64,000 bases of DNA from Prevotella sp. E2-28 (GCF_022024055.1 NZ_CP091788.1:3038001-3102000), one strand, 5' to 3'. Counted from the first letter of the stretch, positions 19,048-27,841 are shown. The notes: generated from the sequence alone by a model not told the origin. A program made the numbers and translations.

Positions 19048-19716
19048 ATGAAAAAACTAGCAACAATCATGCTTGCATCCATCGCATTCGTGGCATGCAC
19101 GCAAACCAAAAAGAACGAGACAACTATAGAGCATTTACAGCAGCCCGTCAAGAGTACATTCACAATCCACGAAACCTATGACACAGGCGAGTATATGCCA
19201 GTAATTGCCAAGTACGCTCCCGAGAACTGTTTCCGGACTGCTTTCAATGATAAGCCTATGGTAGGTTTTGTAACTGCGGCCGACACAGCTCGTTTCATGG
19301 AGGCTATGCGCACAGACTCCTTACGTATGGCGTTACCTGAAGACTGCCAAGTGATGCTCGCCCAGTTCAAGACAGACGTTCCCGAAGAAGAGGGCGAGAT
19401 CTACGCCGTTTATCTAATCAAGATGAGCGAAAGTCAGTCATTACAGAATCCCACACTTGACGATATCTACGTTTCCAACGAGACATTCGCCGGCCACGCA
19501 GTCATCGAGCTACAATTTAGCGAGAAAGACGCCAAACGATGGGCCAAGATGACGCGCCAGAACATTGGCAAGCCTGTCGCATTCGTTATGGGCAATCGCG
19601 CCCTTTGTGTACCACGCGTCAATATGGAAATTGAAAATGGCGCTTCGACCATCTCTGCTCCATTCACAAGAGAGGAGGCCAGCGCCATTGTTGATGAAAT
19701 TATTGGGCGTAAATAA
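19048..19716 (+). CDS. Lipoprotein with a SecD periplasmic-head-like domain
   Basis: 222 residues from the ATG at 19048. Lipoprotein signal MKKLATIMLASIAFVACTQTKK. The C-terminal ~70 residues (VIELQFSEKDAKRWAKMTRQNIGKPVAF..., then APFTREEASAIVDEI) resemble the P1 head of SecD, where a similar T-x-x-NiG-x-x-AfvmG... order is seen. No membrane segments follow, so it is a stand-alone soluble module tethered to a membrane. Similar modules exist in other Bacteroidales lipoproteins as far as I recall. Role in protein export is inference. Confidence 0.6.
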   Translation: MKKLATIMLASIAFVACTQTKKNETTIEHLQQPVKSTFTIHETYDTGEYMPVIAKYAPENCFRTAFNDKPMVGFVTAADTARFMEAMRTDSLRMALPEDCQVMLAQFKTDVPEEEGEIYAVYLIKMSESQSLQNPTLDDIYVSNETFAGHAVIELQFSEKDAKRWAKMTRQNIGKPVAFVMGNRALCVPRVNMEIENGASTISAPFTREEASAIVDEIIGRK

Positions 19717-19725
19717 AGGAACGCC

Positions 19726-21216
19726 TTACTTACGAACCACTTTCACATTCTTGACAGTACCATCTGCCATACGTCTCTGCTCGATAACCAGACCCTTGGT
19801 GACATTTTTAACCTTGCGGCCCTGGAGATCGAAAGTACGCATTGTCTCGACTGGTGTCTCATTGACGGTGCTGATGCCTGTTAGGTCTTCCTTGACCACC
19901 ACAGCAATCTTATTCAATTTGGTGTTGGGTTTACTGCTATCAATGGTAAGTACCACCTTTTGAGCAGAGCCAGTCCATACCAGATCATCTGAGAACTCAC
20001 CGCTATCAAACTCATTATAGTCATTCCAGTCGCCAGCAAAGAAATACATCTTTTCAATAGTGCTGTTGGCGGGCACCTCAAAAGTCAGCTTACCGCCATA
20101 GAGACGCAACTGAAGAGCCTGGAGGTTATAGTCAAGCCAGTAACGGTTAGGCGTGTTTCCACCTTCACAAGGTGAAACGGTCAATGTGACATCCCCCTGC
20201 TTCAGCACCTTATCCTCGGTGATATCACCAGCATGAGAAGAGCTGGTAGAATAAGGTGTAGTATCCTTGTCCAGAGCATTGAAGTCGAAAACGGTGGACT
20301 CATCAGCATATGGCTGAAGATTCAACCAAGTGATATCCGACAAACGCACCTCGTCGCCACCACGATAGATGGCCTTCACACCTATGGCATTAAAAGCATT
20401 ACTGGGCTCGTAGAAGTAAGCGGCATAGCCGTGAGCCTCGATGTTATAGCCATCGGTGAAGTTGTAAGGAATCTCCATCATATCTTCGAAAGTCTCGCCA
20501 TCTTCCTGAAGGGCAGGAATCATAATGGGCGAGCAAACTCTCTCCACATCCTTAAATATAATATAGCTCAACTTACTGGTCAGCAGTGGATTACCATCCA
20601 CATCCACAGGTGGGAAGTTCAGCGAAATACCACCATAGCCTTCCGTATTATCATAGGGCATATAGTAAGCAATCGTGGGAGCCTTGGGTGTGGCAGCCAC
20701 ATCGTGAGGCTTAGCAAGAACTATATCTTTCAGGAAATCAAAACCTGCAATACCATCGGTCAGGGTATTCACCACCAGCGCAGAAGTTGTTGTCCAACGG
20801 TCGCCTGCCTCATTAACAGTAAAGGTCACATCCGTGGGCTTCAGTGTTGAGACGCCTTCAAACCAAGAGACATCGCAGCCTGCAAAGTAGGTATCATAGC
20901 TAGTGTACTCTTCATCAGTCATAGAGCCATAGTACTGATTGGCAGCGAAGGTTGCCTGACCATTCACGATGGTACCCTTCACCCAAGCCTCAGGCAGATA
21001 GAGGTTCAATCCCTTCACATAAACATCCTGACCATCCACACCGATGTACAAGGTCTGAGCAGCATCCACGGTGTACTCCGTAGGGTCATAGCGCTGCGCT
21101 GTTAATAACCACTCCTCGGTCTGCAATCCTGCCGGCGGGGTCACCACCGCGCCCGACTGTGCCCATGAAGCTACTGCGAGCATCATGGTCATCACAAATA
21201 AAACAATCTTTTTCAT
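19726..21216 (-). CDS. Secreted protein with C-terminal sorting-like motif
   Basis: 496 residues. Signal peptide MKKIVLFVMTMMLAVASWAQ. The body is rich in beta-strand-like segments, Asp and aromatic residues, without a motif I can name. The end (RTFDLQGRKVKNVTKGLVIEQ...VKNVKVVRK) matches the DLQGRKV-KG-V-I pattern common at the C-termini of secreted Prevotella proteins. With porU/porV in the window, type IX export is plausible but not shown. Single-gene unit with promoter box 21248-21255; convergent with the lipoprotein gene at 19048, 9 nt apart. Confidence 0.65.
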   Translation of the reverse strand: MKKIVLFVMTMMLAVASWAQSGAVVTPPAGLQTEEWLLTAQRYDPTEYTVDAAQTLYIGVDGQDVYVKGLNLYLPEAWVKGTIVNGQATFAANQYYGSMTDEEYTSYDTYFAGCDVSWFEGVSTLKPTDVTFTVNEAGDRWTTTSALVVNTLTDGIAGFDFLKDIVLAKPHDVAATPKAPTIAYYMPYDNTEGYGGISLNFPPVDVDGNPLLTSKLSYIIFKDVERVCSPIMIPALQEDGETFEDMMEIPYNFTDGYNIEAHGYAAYFYEPSNAFNAIGVKAIYRGGDEVRLSDITWLNLQPYADESTVFDFNALDKDTTPYSTSSSHAGDITEDKVLKQGDVTLTVSPCEGGNTPNRYWLDYNLQALQLRLYGGKLTFEVPANSTIEKMYFFAGDWNDYNEFDSGEFSDDLVWTGSAQKVVLTIDSSKPNTKLNKIAVVVKEDLTGISTVNETPVETMRTFDLQGRKVKNVTKGLVIEQRRMADGTVKNVKVVRK

Positions 21217-21247
21217 TTTGTATTTTCCATATTACTTTTTGGGACTG

Positions 21248-21255
21248 CAAAGGTA
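21248..21255 (-). promoter_or_regulatory. Promoter -7 box for the secreted protein at 19726-21216
   Basis: Minus strand TACCTTTG, 31 nt upstream of the ATG at 21216. Confidence 0.7.
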
Positions 21256-21329
21256 ATAAAATAAAGTGACTTTACAAGCACGAATACGCAAAAACCTGCG
21301 TTTTATTTGTCCATTCCAATAAAAAATAG

Positions 21330-21337
21330 TACCTTTG
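21330..21337 (+). promoter_or_regulatory. Promoter -7 box for argS
   Basis: TACCTTTG with TTTG at 21306-21309 and 20 nt spacing, 33 nt before the argS ATG. Confidence 0.8.
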
Positions 21338-21370
21338 CACCCCAAATAAATAATATATATAAAGAGGTAT

Positions 21371-23155
21371 ATGAATATCGAGACACTGATTAGTCAAGCC
21401 GCTGGCGAGGCCGTGAAGGCACTCTACGGCATGGAGGCAAACGAAAAGATGCTGCAACTGCAGAAGACACGCAGCGAGTTTGAGGGTAACCTGACATTGG
21501 TGGTCTTCCCCTTTGTGAAGGCAGCTAAGAAATCACCCGAGCAGACAGCTCAGGAGATTGGTCAGTATCTGGTCGACAACTGTTCGGCTGTGGAGAAGTT
21601 CAACGTAGTAAAGGGATTCCTGAACCTGAGTATTGGCGAAGGTGCATGGCTGCAGTTGCTGCAGGCTATGGATCAGGACGACCACTTCGGCATGAAGAAA
21701 GCAGACGAGAACTCTCCCCTCGTGATGATCGAGTACAGTTCACCCAACACCAACAAGCCCCTGCACCTTGGTCATGTACGCAACAACCTGCTGGGTTGGT
21801 CATTGGCTCAGATTATGGAGGCCAACGGCAACAAGGTAGTGAAGACCAACATCGTGAACGACCGCGGTATTCATATCTGTAAGTCGATGCTGGCTTGGTT
21901 GAAGTACGGCAACGGCGAGACACCTGAGTCATCTGGCAAGAAGGGGGACCACCTGATTGGTGATTACTACGTAGCCTTCGATAAGCACTACCGCGAGGAG
22001 ATAAAAGAACTCGTGGCTCAGGGCATGGACGAGGAAAAGGCCAAGCAGGAGGCTCCACTGATCAAGGAGGCTCACGAGATGCTGGTAAAATGGGAGAACA
22101 ACGATCCCGAAGTACGCGCCTTGTGGGAGAAGATGAACAACTGGGTATATGCCGGTTTCGACGAGACCTACAAGAAGATGGGCGTTGGCTTCGATAAGAT
22201 TTACTACGAGAGCCAGACCTACCTGAAGGGTAAGGCTAAGGTAGAAGAAGGACTCGCTAAGGGCCTTTTCGAGCGCCACGAGGACAACTCAGTTTGGGCC
22301 GACCTGACCAATGAGGGTCTGGATCAGAAGCTGCTGCTCCGTTCTGACGGCACCTCAGTATATATGACGCAGGACATCGGTACTGCCGAGATGCGTTTCC
22401 AGGACTACCCCATCGACAAGATGATCTATGTGGTAGGCAACGAGCAGAACTACCACTTCCAGGTGCTCTCTATCCTGCTGGACCGTCTGGGCTTCAAGTG
22501 GGGTAAGGAACTGGTTCACTTCTCTTACGGTATGGTGGAACTGCCTAACGGTAAGATGAAGAGCCGTGAGGGAACGGTGGTTGATGCTGACGACCTGATG
22601 GCACTGATGGTAGAGGATGCTTACAAGACCTCTATGGAGCTTGGCAAGTTTGATGATATGACAGAAGAGGAGCGCCGCGAGATTGCCCGCGTCGTAGGTA
22701 TGGGTGCTCTGAAGTACTTCATTTTGAAGGTGGACGCTCGCAAGAACATGCTGTTCAACCCCGAGGAGAGTATCGACTTCAACGGCAACACCGGTCCTTT
22801 CATCCAATACACCTACGCTCGTATCCGCTCAATTCTGCGCAAGGCCGAGGGAACAAACTATTCTCTCACCTCTAACCCCTCACCCCTCACTCCTAAAGAA
22901 ATCGAGCTCATCCAGAAGATGTCTGAGTTTGGTGCTGCTGTAGAGCAGGCTGGCAAGGACTACTCTCCCTCTGGCATCGCCAACTACTGCTACGAGCTGA
23001 CGAAGGTATTCAACCAGTTCTATCACGACTTCTCAATCCTCAACGAGCCCGATGAGCAGAAGAAGGCCGTGCGCCTGATGCTGGCTAAGAACGTAGCCAA
23101 GATTATCAAGAACGGTATGGGTCTGCTGGGTATCGAGGTACCAGAGCGCATGTAA
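21371..23155 (+). CDS. argS: Arginyl-tRNA synthetase
   Basis: 594 residues. Charges tRNA-Arg with arginine. Class I signature HLGHVRNNLLG (HIGH), N-terminal Arg-specific domain, KMKSREG (KMSKS-type) and a C-terminal DALR anticodon-binding domain. A short insert YSLTSNPSPLTPKE near residue 500 is encoded by a 7-bp tandem repeat (22863-22897) in the linker between catalytic and anticodon domains. The RNase H gene follows by 1 nt. Confidence 0.97.
   Translation: MNIETLISQAAGEAVKALYGMEANEKMLQLQKTRSEFEGNLTLVVFPFVKAAKKSPEQTAQEIGQYLVDNCSAVEKFNVVKGFLNLSIGEGAWLQLLQAMDQDDHFGMKKADENSPLVMIEYSSPNTNKPLHLGHVRNNLLGWSLAQIMEANGNKVVKTNIVNDRGIHICKSMLAWLKYGNGETPESSGKKGDHLIGDYYVAFDKHYREEIKELVAQGMDEEKAKQEAPLIKEAHEMLVKWENNDPEVRALWEKMNNWVYAGFDETYKKMGVGFDKIYYESQTYLKGKAKVEEGLAKGLFERHEDNSVWADLTNEGLDQKLLLRSDGTSVYMTQDIGTAEMRFQDYPIDKMIYVVGNEQNYHFQVLSILLDRLGFKWGKELVHFSYGMVELPNGKMKSREGTVVDADDLMALMVEDAYKTSMELGKFDDMTEEERREIARVVGMGALKYFILKVDARKNMLFNPEESIDFNGNTGPFIQYTYARIRSILRKAEGTNYSLTSNPSPLTPKEIELIQKMSEFGAAVEQAGKDYSPSGIANYCYELTKVFNQFYHDFSILNEPDEQKKAVRLMLAKNVAKIIKNGMGLLGIEVPERM
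22863..22897 (+). repeat. 7-bp tandem repeat inside argS
   Basis: Units CTCTCAC, CTCTAAC, CCCTCAC, CCCTCAC, TCCTAAA in phase with a 7-bp period. Five units are 35 bp; the frame is kept by flanking bases. Confidence 0.8.
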
Positions 23156-23156
23156 G

Positions 23157-23615
23157 ATGCAGAACCCTCCCGACTATAGACACGACACCGTACTGCCCTT
23201 GCCCATGGAGGTAAGGGCAGACGCGTGGGCTGTTGACGCTGCTTGCAGTGGCAACCCAGGGCCTATGGAGTATCAGGCTATTGATTTGCAGACGGGTGCG
23301 CAGGTATTTCACTTTGGCCCAGTGAAGGGTACGAATAACATTGGTGAGTTCTTGGCGATCGTTCATGCCCTGGCACTCTGTTGGCAGAAGGGCTTACATG
23401 ATAAGACCATCTACTCAGACTCCTACAATGCGATTCTCTGGGTCTCAAAGCGTCAATGTAAGACAAAATTAGAGCGTACCCCTGAAACGGAGCAGCTCTA
23501 CCAGATTATCCTGCGTGCCGAGAATTGGCTGCGCACGCACAACTTTCGTAACCCCATCATCAAATGGGAGACTAGCAAATGGGGCGAGGTGCCTGCCGAC
23601 TTCGGTAGGAAATAA
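23157..23615 (+). CDS. Ribonuclease HI-like protein
   Basis: 152 residues. RNase H degrades RNA in RNA-DNA hybrids. The four acidic residues are in place: VDAACSGNPG (Asp), NNIGEFLAI (Glu), IYSDSYNA (Asp) and ADFGRK (Asp). There is no N-terminal hybrid-binding (viroplasmin) domain. The ATG at 23157 follows the argS stop directly; the second Met (23205, MEVRADAWAV) is an alternative start. Closed by a terminator at 23630. Confidence 0.88.
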   Translation: MQNPPDYRHDTVLPLPMEVRADAWAVDAACSGNPGPMEYQAIDLQTGAQVFHFGPVKGTNNIGEFLAIVHALALCWQKGLHDKTIYSDSYNAILWVSKRQCKTKLERTPETEQLYQIILRAENWLRTHNFRNPIIKWETSKWGEVPADFGRK

Positions 23616-23629
23616 GAAGTCTCCCCCAA

Positions 23630-23655
23630 CCCCTCCAAAGGGAGGGGCTTTTTAT
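23630..23655 (+). terminator. Intrinsic terminator after argS-RNase H
   Basis: CCCCTCC-AAA(G)-GGAGGGG hairpin (23630-23647) followed by CTTTTTAT on the plus strand. Confidence 0.88.
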
Positions 23656-24569
23656 ACCTTCATGTAATTGACAATGATGTTCTCGTCGAAAACTTGTTGC
23701 GAGAACACCTGTACGTTAGCAGGCAACTGTGGCGCTCTTGTACCGCCACCCACCGTCAAACGCGTATTCGTCTCTACTCGAATCTCATCCCACAAGCCTT
23801 GTTCTAGGAAAGAATCAAGCGTTTTTCTTCCACCCTCCACAATGAGCGACTGGATATGATGTGCATGAAGCACCTCCAGATTCAATGGATGATGGCGGTC
23901 TATGACCAGACGTTTAGGGTTAGACCCATCCCATTGACGCACAGTTAGTTGCGGATGCTCACGCTCATTGGTTACACGTCCCACGAGGATGGCATCTTCC
24001 TCAGCACGCAGCTTATGTGAGAGCATTTGCGTGAAAGATGTTGAGATAGCCAAAGCCTTACCATTATCATCAATAAAACCATTAGCCGTTTGGGCCCATT
24101 TTAATATAATGTACGGGCGCGAGAGACGATGGAAAGTAAAGAAGCGGCGATTCAAGGCCTTGCACTCATTCTCAAGTACGCCAACAGTCACTTCTATACC
24201 AGCATCCCTTAGTTTCTGGATGCCCCTACCCTGCACCTCGGCAAACTCATCAATACAGCCCACTACCACGCGCTTCACACCTTTCTTAATAATCAAGTCA
24301 GCACATGGGGGCGTCTTGCCATAATGCGAACAAGGTTCCAGCGACACATATATCGTAGCCTCATGCAGTAGTTTCTCATCCTCTGCACTCACACTTGCAA
24401 AAGCATTCACTTCAGCATGACCCTGTCCGCAACGCACATGATAGCCTTCGCCAATGATTCTTCCATCAACTACGATTACAGCTCCTACCATCGGATTCGG
24501 CTTCGCGTTCTGTCGTCCGTTCTGTGCCAGTTGCAGGCAGCGCTGCATGTATCTTTCGTCTGTTGTCAT
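23652..24569 (-). CDS. ribD: Bifunctional riboflavin deaminase/reductase RibD
   Basis: 305 residues, shorter than the ~360 of many RibD proteins because the reductase half is compact. It converts the GTP cyclohydrolase II product to 5-amino-6-ribitylamino-uracil phosphate. The deaminase zinc motif is intact (GHAEVNAF, then EPCSHYGKTPPCADLI). The reductase half has ILKWAQTANGFIDD and LIVEGGRKTLDSFL. Own promoter box at 24595-24602. Confidence 0.94.
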   Translation of the reverse strand: MTTDERYMQRCLQLAQNGRQNAKPNPMVGAVIVVDGRIIGEGYHVRCGQGHAEVNAFASVSAEDEKLLHEATIYVSLEPCSHYGKTPPCADLIIKKGVKRVVVGCIDEFAEVQGRGIQKLRDAGIEVTVGVLENECKALNRRFFTFHRLSRPYIILKWAQTANGFIDDNGKALAISTSFTQMLSHKLRAEEDAILVGRVTNEREHPQLTVRQWDGSNPKRLVIDRHHPLNLEVLHAHHIQSLIVEGGRKTLDSFLEQGLWDEIRVETNTRLTVGGGTRAPQLPANVQVFSQQVFDENIIVNYMKV

Positions 24570-24594
24570 CGCCTTTAGTTTTTATTTTCAAGTG

Positions 24595-24602
24595 CAAAGA
24601 TA
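24595..24602 (-). promoter_or_regulatory. Promoter -7 box for ribD
   Basis: Minus strand TATCTTTG, 25 nt upstream of the ATG. Confidence 0.72.
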
Positions 24603-24683
24603 GCACTTTTTTCTTTCTCAGCAAAACAAAGCCCATCATTTCGCATCATGTCCAAATCTCTTTTAAAAAAAATAATCAATTTC

Positions 24684-25040
24684 AACCTTCATCATTCATA
24701 TAGATTTGTAACGTTTTGCATAACAATTAGTTAATCTCAATTTCCACATGATTCAACATTCATAAACCTTCATATACCTTCATATTTTAATGCCATTTTC
24801 ATCAAAACTTGGCTAGTTATGAGGTACAACTGGGCTAGTTGTGAGGCATAAATAGGCCACTTATGAGTGCTAAGTATAAGACTTATGATGATAAGTATAA
24901 GACTTATGACGCTAAATCGCACACTTACAAGGCCAAATTTGGCCCTTTACATGAAGGTTTATGAATGTTTGTTTCACTAAAAATAGCACTTATTCAACTT
25001 ATAATCAATGAATTAACAAAACACATGAATGCTGAAGGTT
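24684..25040. repeat. Nested inverted repeats around the 22-bp array
   Basis: Inner pair: a perfect 19-bp inverted repeat at 24755-24773 and 24951-24969 (AACATTCATAAACCTTCAT and its complement), spacer 177 nt. Outer pair: 16 bp at 24684-24699 and 25025-25040 with one mismatch. ACCTTCAT occurs three times in the left half (24685, 24766, 24776). No ORF is seen; this covers most of the gene-free 24570-25329 stretch. Confidence 0.85.
24812..24943. repeat. Six-unit 22-bp degenerate tandem array (array 2)
   Basis: The AGTTAT/ACTTAT core starts at 24815, 24837, 24859, 24881, 24902 and 24923, i.e. spacing 22, 22, 22, 21, 21. The first unit (GCTAGTTATGAGGTACAACT...) closely matches array 1 units (CGAGTTATGGTATACAAC...). 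It ends in the perfect palindrome GGCCAAATTTGGCC at 24931-24944. Confidence 0.8.
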
Positions 25041-25140
25041 AGTATAACAAAAAAAAATATTTGAATTCGACAAAAAAAAATTTCCAATCGCACAATTACG
25101 GAAAATTTTACTTTTATTTGTTCGTTTCAAGAATAATGTT

Positions 25141-25148
25141 TATCTTTG
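25141..25148 (+). promoter_or_regulatory. Promoter -7 box for the lipoprotein block
   Basis: TATCTTTG with TTG at 25118-25120 and 20 nt spacing. The next ATG is 180 nt away, so the leader is long. Confidence 0.8.
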
Positions 25149-25154
25149 CAAAGT

Positions 25155-25329
25155 CTTCCCCATTGAAACGCATGACAACCAGAATGCGAAAATGAGGAGA
25201 GCATTTTTATAAAAAGGTGTCGCCCTCTTAGAAGGATACGGCAACCCACACATTTTTATATTAGTGCCTAAAACTAACAACTAACCTAATTGACAACTGC
25301 CATAGGGTTGCAGGCAGGACTATTACATT
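25155..25329 (+). promoter_or_regulatory. Long structured 5' leader of the lipoprotein block
   Basis: About 175 nt with no clear ORF. Elements: hairpin CGCAT/ATGCG (25169-25173 and 25184-25188), a GC-rich segment 25216-25247, hairpin TGCC/GGCA near the 3' end, and a perfect 7-bp long-range pairing GCAACCC (25241-25247) with GGGTTGC (25305-25311). The competing pairings could allow switching. No known riboswitch class was recognised. Confidence 0.5.
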
Positions 25330-25704
25330 ATGAAAAAAAGTATTACTAGCCTGATGGCATTATTGATGGTTCTAACTTTGTGTTTTTCTTTCACCTCATG
25401 CAAGAACGATGATGCAGATGTTGACGATGAACTGATTTACGGAACCTGGAAAAGCTACACAGTAAGAGGAAACTATGATTCCAGCGAACGGCTATACCTT
25501 CCTTCTAAAGGAAAAGGCACATGGTCAACATCCACGGGTTCAAGGCAATTCAAATATTCGTACAACAATAATAAGTTGACGATGACTTTTGACGACGAGA
25601 CTGTCGAATCCTACAAAGTTGAACTCCTGACCAATATTTCTCTTAACATTGTTAAAGTTGGAGAATCATCAGACTATTATCGCTACAAATTTGAGAGGCA
25701 GTAA
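25330..25704 (+). CDS. Small lipoprotein, lipocalin-like
   Basis: 124 residues. Lipoprotein signal with Cys in SFTSCKNDDADVDDE; acidic residues right after the Cys are the pattern linked to surface display in Bacteroidota. The rest (LIYGTWKSYTV..., YNNNKLTMTFDDETVESYKVELL) has the GTW start and strand pattern of small lipocalin-like lipoproteins. First gene after the long leader, 33 nt before the Sel1 gene. Function unknown. Confidence 0.7.
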   Translation: MKKSITSLMALLMVLTLCFSFTSCKNDDADVDDELIYGTWKSYTVRGNYDSSERLYLPSKGKGTWSTSTGSRQFKYSYNNNKLTMTFDDETVESYKVELLTNISLNIVKVGESSDYYRYKFERQ

Positions 25705-25737
25705 AGTGTTTTATTTAATACAATAAAAGAAGATCTT

Positions 25738-27135
25738 ATGAAACATTTCATTTTATCATTTATCGCATTAGTTTTTCCATTACTACCCATGTCCGCACAG
25801 GACAGCATGGGCAAAGCAAAAGCTCTGTACGAGAAAGCAAAAAAAACAAATTATGCATCAGACTATAATAATGCAAAAGTAGCCTTACAGAAAGCTGCAG
25901 ATGAAGGATTTGGAGAAGCTGCGTTCATTTTAGGCAATCTATATTTCTATGGCTATGACACTACTGGAGGACACGTCAATTCAGACGACACGAAGGGTGT
26001 AGCTCTGTATGAGAAATCCGTAGAACTTGGACATGATAACGCACTGTTTGATTTAGGCCGGGCTTATTTATATGGATGGGGTGTCGAAAGAAATCCAGAA
26101 AAAGCGTTCAACTATTTCAAAACTGCCCAAACAAAGAATCAGTATGAGGCAAAATACTTTCTGGCATTTTGTTATTGGGCTGGAATTGGGGTCGAACAGG
26201 ATGAGTATAAAGCTTTTCAAATAGTAAAAACCTATTATGATGAAATGGGGAGATACTTCGATAATAACATAAAGCGAATGACCGCAATGTTTCTCCGAGG
26301 TGATGAATACAACAATGAATTCTATAATGACTATTACAGCGGTGCAACTTACGCGGAGCGCGGAGAACCAGGATTGGATAATCTGAAGGCATATTGCTGT
26401 GTAATGTTTAGAACTGGCGCGCCAGCACATATTTTGACGGCCCTGCGCACAATGATTGCTAATAATTGGCCCTCTGTTGGTGCTGACAAAGCAAATTCTA
26501 CGCTAGACTATGAGAAAATGATAAAAGAAGCTGTTAAGATAAAAGGATTCACTGATAAAGAAATAGGGGAACTGGTATACATCTTTGTTTCTTTCAAAGA
26601 AGAGGAGGTCAAGAACATGAATGACTATGATAGAGAAAAAGAGTTACCTAAAATGGGAGAAAACCTAATGTTTGCAGCTGAAAAGGGGTATGTATGTGCG
26701 ATGCAGAAATTAGCAAATTGGTATGAAAAAGGATATGGAGTTTCAAAAAATTTAATTAAGGCAAAAGAGTGGCGAGAAAAAGCACAGGCTCTGTCGGAAG
26801 AAGCCGAAAAAGAGAGTGAAATCATATTGAACCATCACAAGGTTGAAATCAAAGTGGATGAACACGCAGCTTTAACTGTTTCACCAGAGGATTTCTTGAA
26901 TACGAATATGCAACGGCCTACCGATGAAAATGGCAAAGAGATAAAAGGTAAAGTAAGACTACGTTTTGTTATAGGGAGACAAGGAGATATTTTTGGTGTC
27001 AAAGTTTTGGAATCCACTAACCAACTTTTGACGAAAGAGGCATTCCGGCTCTTGGATGTTTTACCTAAATGCAAACCAGCAAAACTGAAAGGGCAAACCG
27101 TTCCTTCAAGAGTACAATGGACCATCGATTTCTGA
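25738..27135 (+). CDS. Sel1-repeat protein with C-terminal TonB domain
   Basis: 465 residues. Signal peptide MKHFILSFIALVFPLLPMSAQ. Sel1-like helical repeats follow (AADEGFGEAAFILGNLYFYG, LGHDNALFDLGRAYLYGWGVERN, AEKGYVCAMQKLANWYEKGYGVSKN). The last ~75 residues (GKVRLRFVIGRQGDIFGVKVLESTN...) are a TonB C-terminal domain. There is no N-terminal TonB anchor or Pro-rich spacer, so it is not an energy-transducing TonB. It probably scaffolds envelope proteins. Base composition is AT-richer than the housekeeping neighbours. Confidence 0.8.
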   Translation: MKHFILSFIALVFPLLPMSAQDSMGKAKALYEKAKKTNYASDYNNAKVALQKAADEGFGEAAFILGNLYFYGYDTTGGHVNSDDTKGVALYEKSVELGHDNALFDLGRAYLYGWGVERNPEKAFNYFKTAQTKNQYEAKYFLAFCYWAGIGVEQDEYKAFQIVKTYYDEMGRYFDNNIKRMTAMFLRGDEYNNEFYNDYYSGATYAERGEPGLDNLKAYCCVMFRTGAPAHILTALRTMIANNWPSVGADKANSTLDYEKMIKEAVKIKGFTDKEIGELVYIFVSFKEEEVKNMNDYDREKELPKMGENLMFAAEKGYVCAMQKLANWYEKGYGVSKNLIKAKEWREKAQALSEEAEKESEIILNHHKVEIKVDEHAALTVSPEDFLNTNMQRPTDENGKEIKGKVRLRFVIGRQGDIFGVKVLESTNQLLTKEAFRLLDVLPKCKPAKLKGQTVPSRVQWTIDF

Positions 27136-27196
27136 TAATAAACAATAACTATAAATATTTTTTACATACATATTGACTAACAAACAAAAAAACGCG

Positions 27197-27841
27197 ATGA
27201 AAAAGAATCTATTTTTGATTGTCATTACTGCAATTGGATTAGTTGCATGTGGCGGTTCAACTAACAAACCTGAGACAACCGAAAACGACAGTATCGCTGA
27301 TGCAACAGCAGAAGTTGAGGAAGTTGCAGAAAAACCTGCACCAACTTTCGCATCATCCGACCTTAAGATGTTTGGATTATATGGAAATGTCAAGGAAGTT
27401 AGTAAAATTGAAGTTCAAGGCAGCACCGATAATTACGACTATTGTCGGAACATTATTGAAAATAGTACCATTCGGTTTAGCAACGAAGGAAAATGGAACA
27501 AAAAAGAGTTTAGCGGACTTCTTGACTTTATCACAAAATGTAATAATGACGGATTCATCGTATCAGTATCACACAGAGAAAGTGATGGTACCACATATGA
27601 AAATACTATAACTGAGTTTAACGATAACGGTTGGGCGCAAAAGGAGACTTTTGAGGAAGATGGTCCTTATGGACTCTACAAGTACAAATACGCATACAAA
27701 TATCCTGTTATTGACAACAATGGCAACTGGACTGAGCGTAAAGTAACAGTTGATGCTCATACAGAAAGTTATGAGGATGATTCCAAGACTAACAAGCATA
27801 GTGAATTTACCGTGGTTCGTAAGATTACCTATTATGAATAA
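27197..27841 (+). CDS. Lipoprotein, paralogue of the one at 29482
   Basis: 214 residues from the ATG at 27197. Signal MKKNLFLIVITAIGLVACGG is almost identical to that of the gene at 29482, and both end in RKITYYE/RKITYWE. Between lies an acidic linker, an LKMFGLYGNVKEVSKIEV strand and segments such as ITEFNDNGWAQKETFEEDG and NNGNWTERKV, recalling RHS/YD-type beta repeats. No known function. Confidence 0.7.
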   Translation: MKKNLFLIVITAIGLVACGGSTNKPETTENDSIADATAEVEEVAEKPAPTFASSDLKMFGLYGNVKEVSKIEVQGSTDNYDYCRNIIENSTIRFSNEGKWNKKEFSGLLDFITKCNNDGFIVSVSHRESDGTTYENTITEFNDNGWAQKETFEEDGPYGLYKYKYAYKYPVIDNNGNWTERKVTVDAHTESYEDDSKTNKHSEFTVVRKITYYE

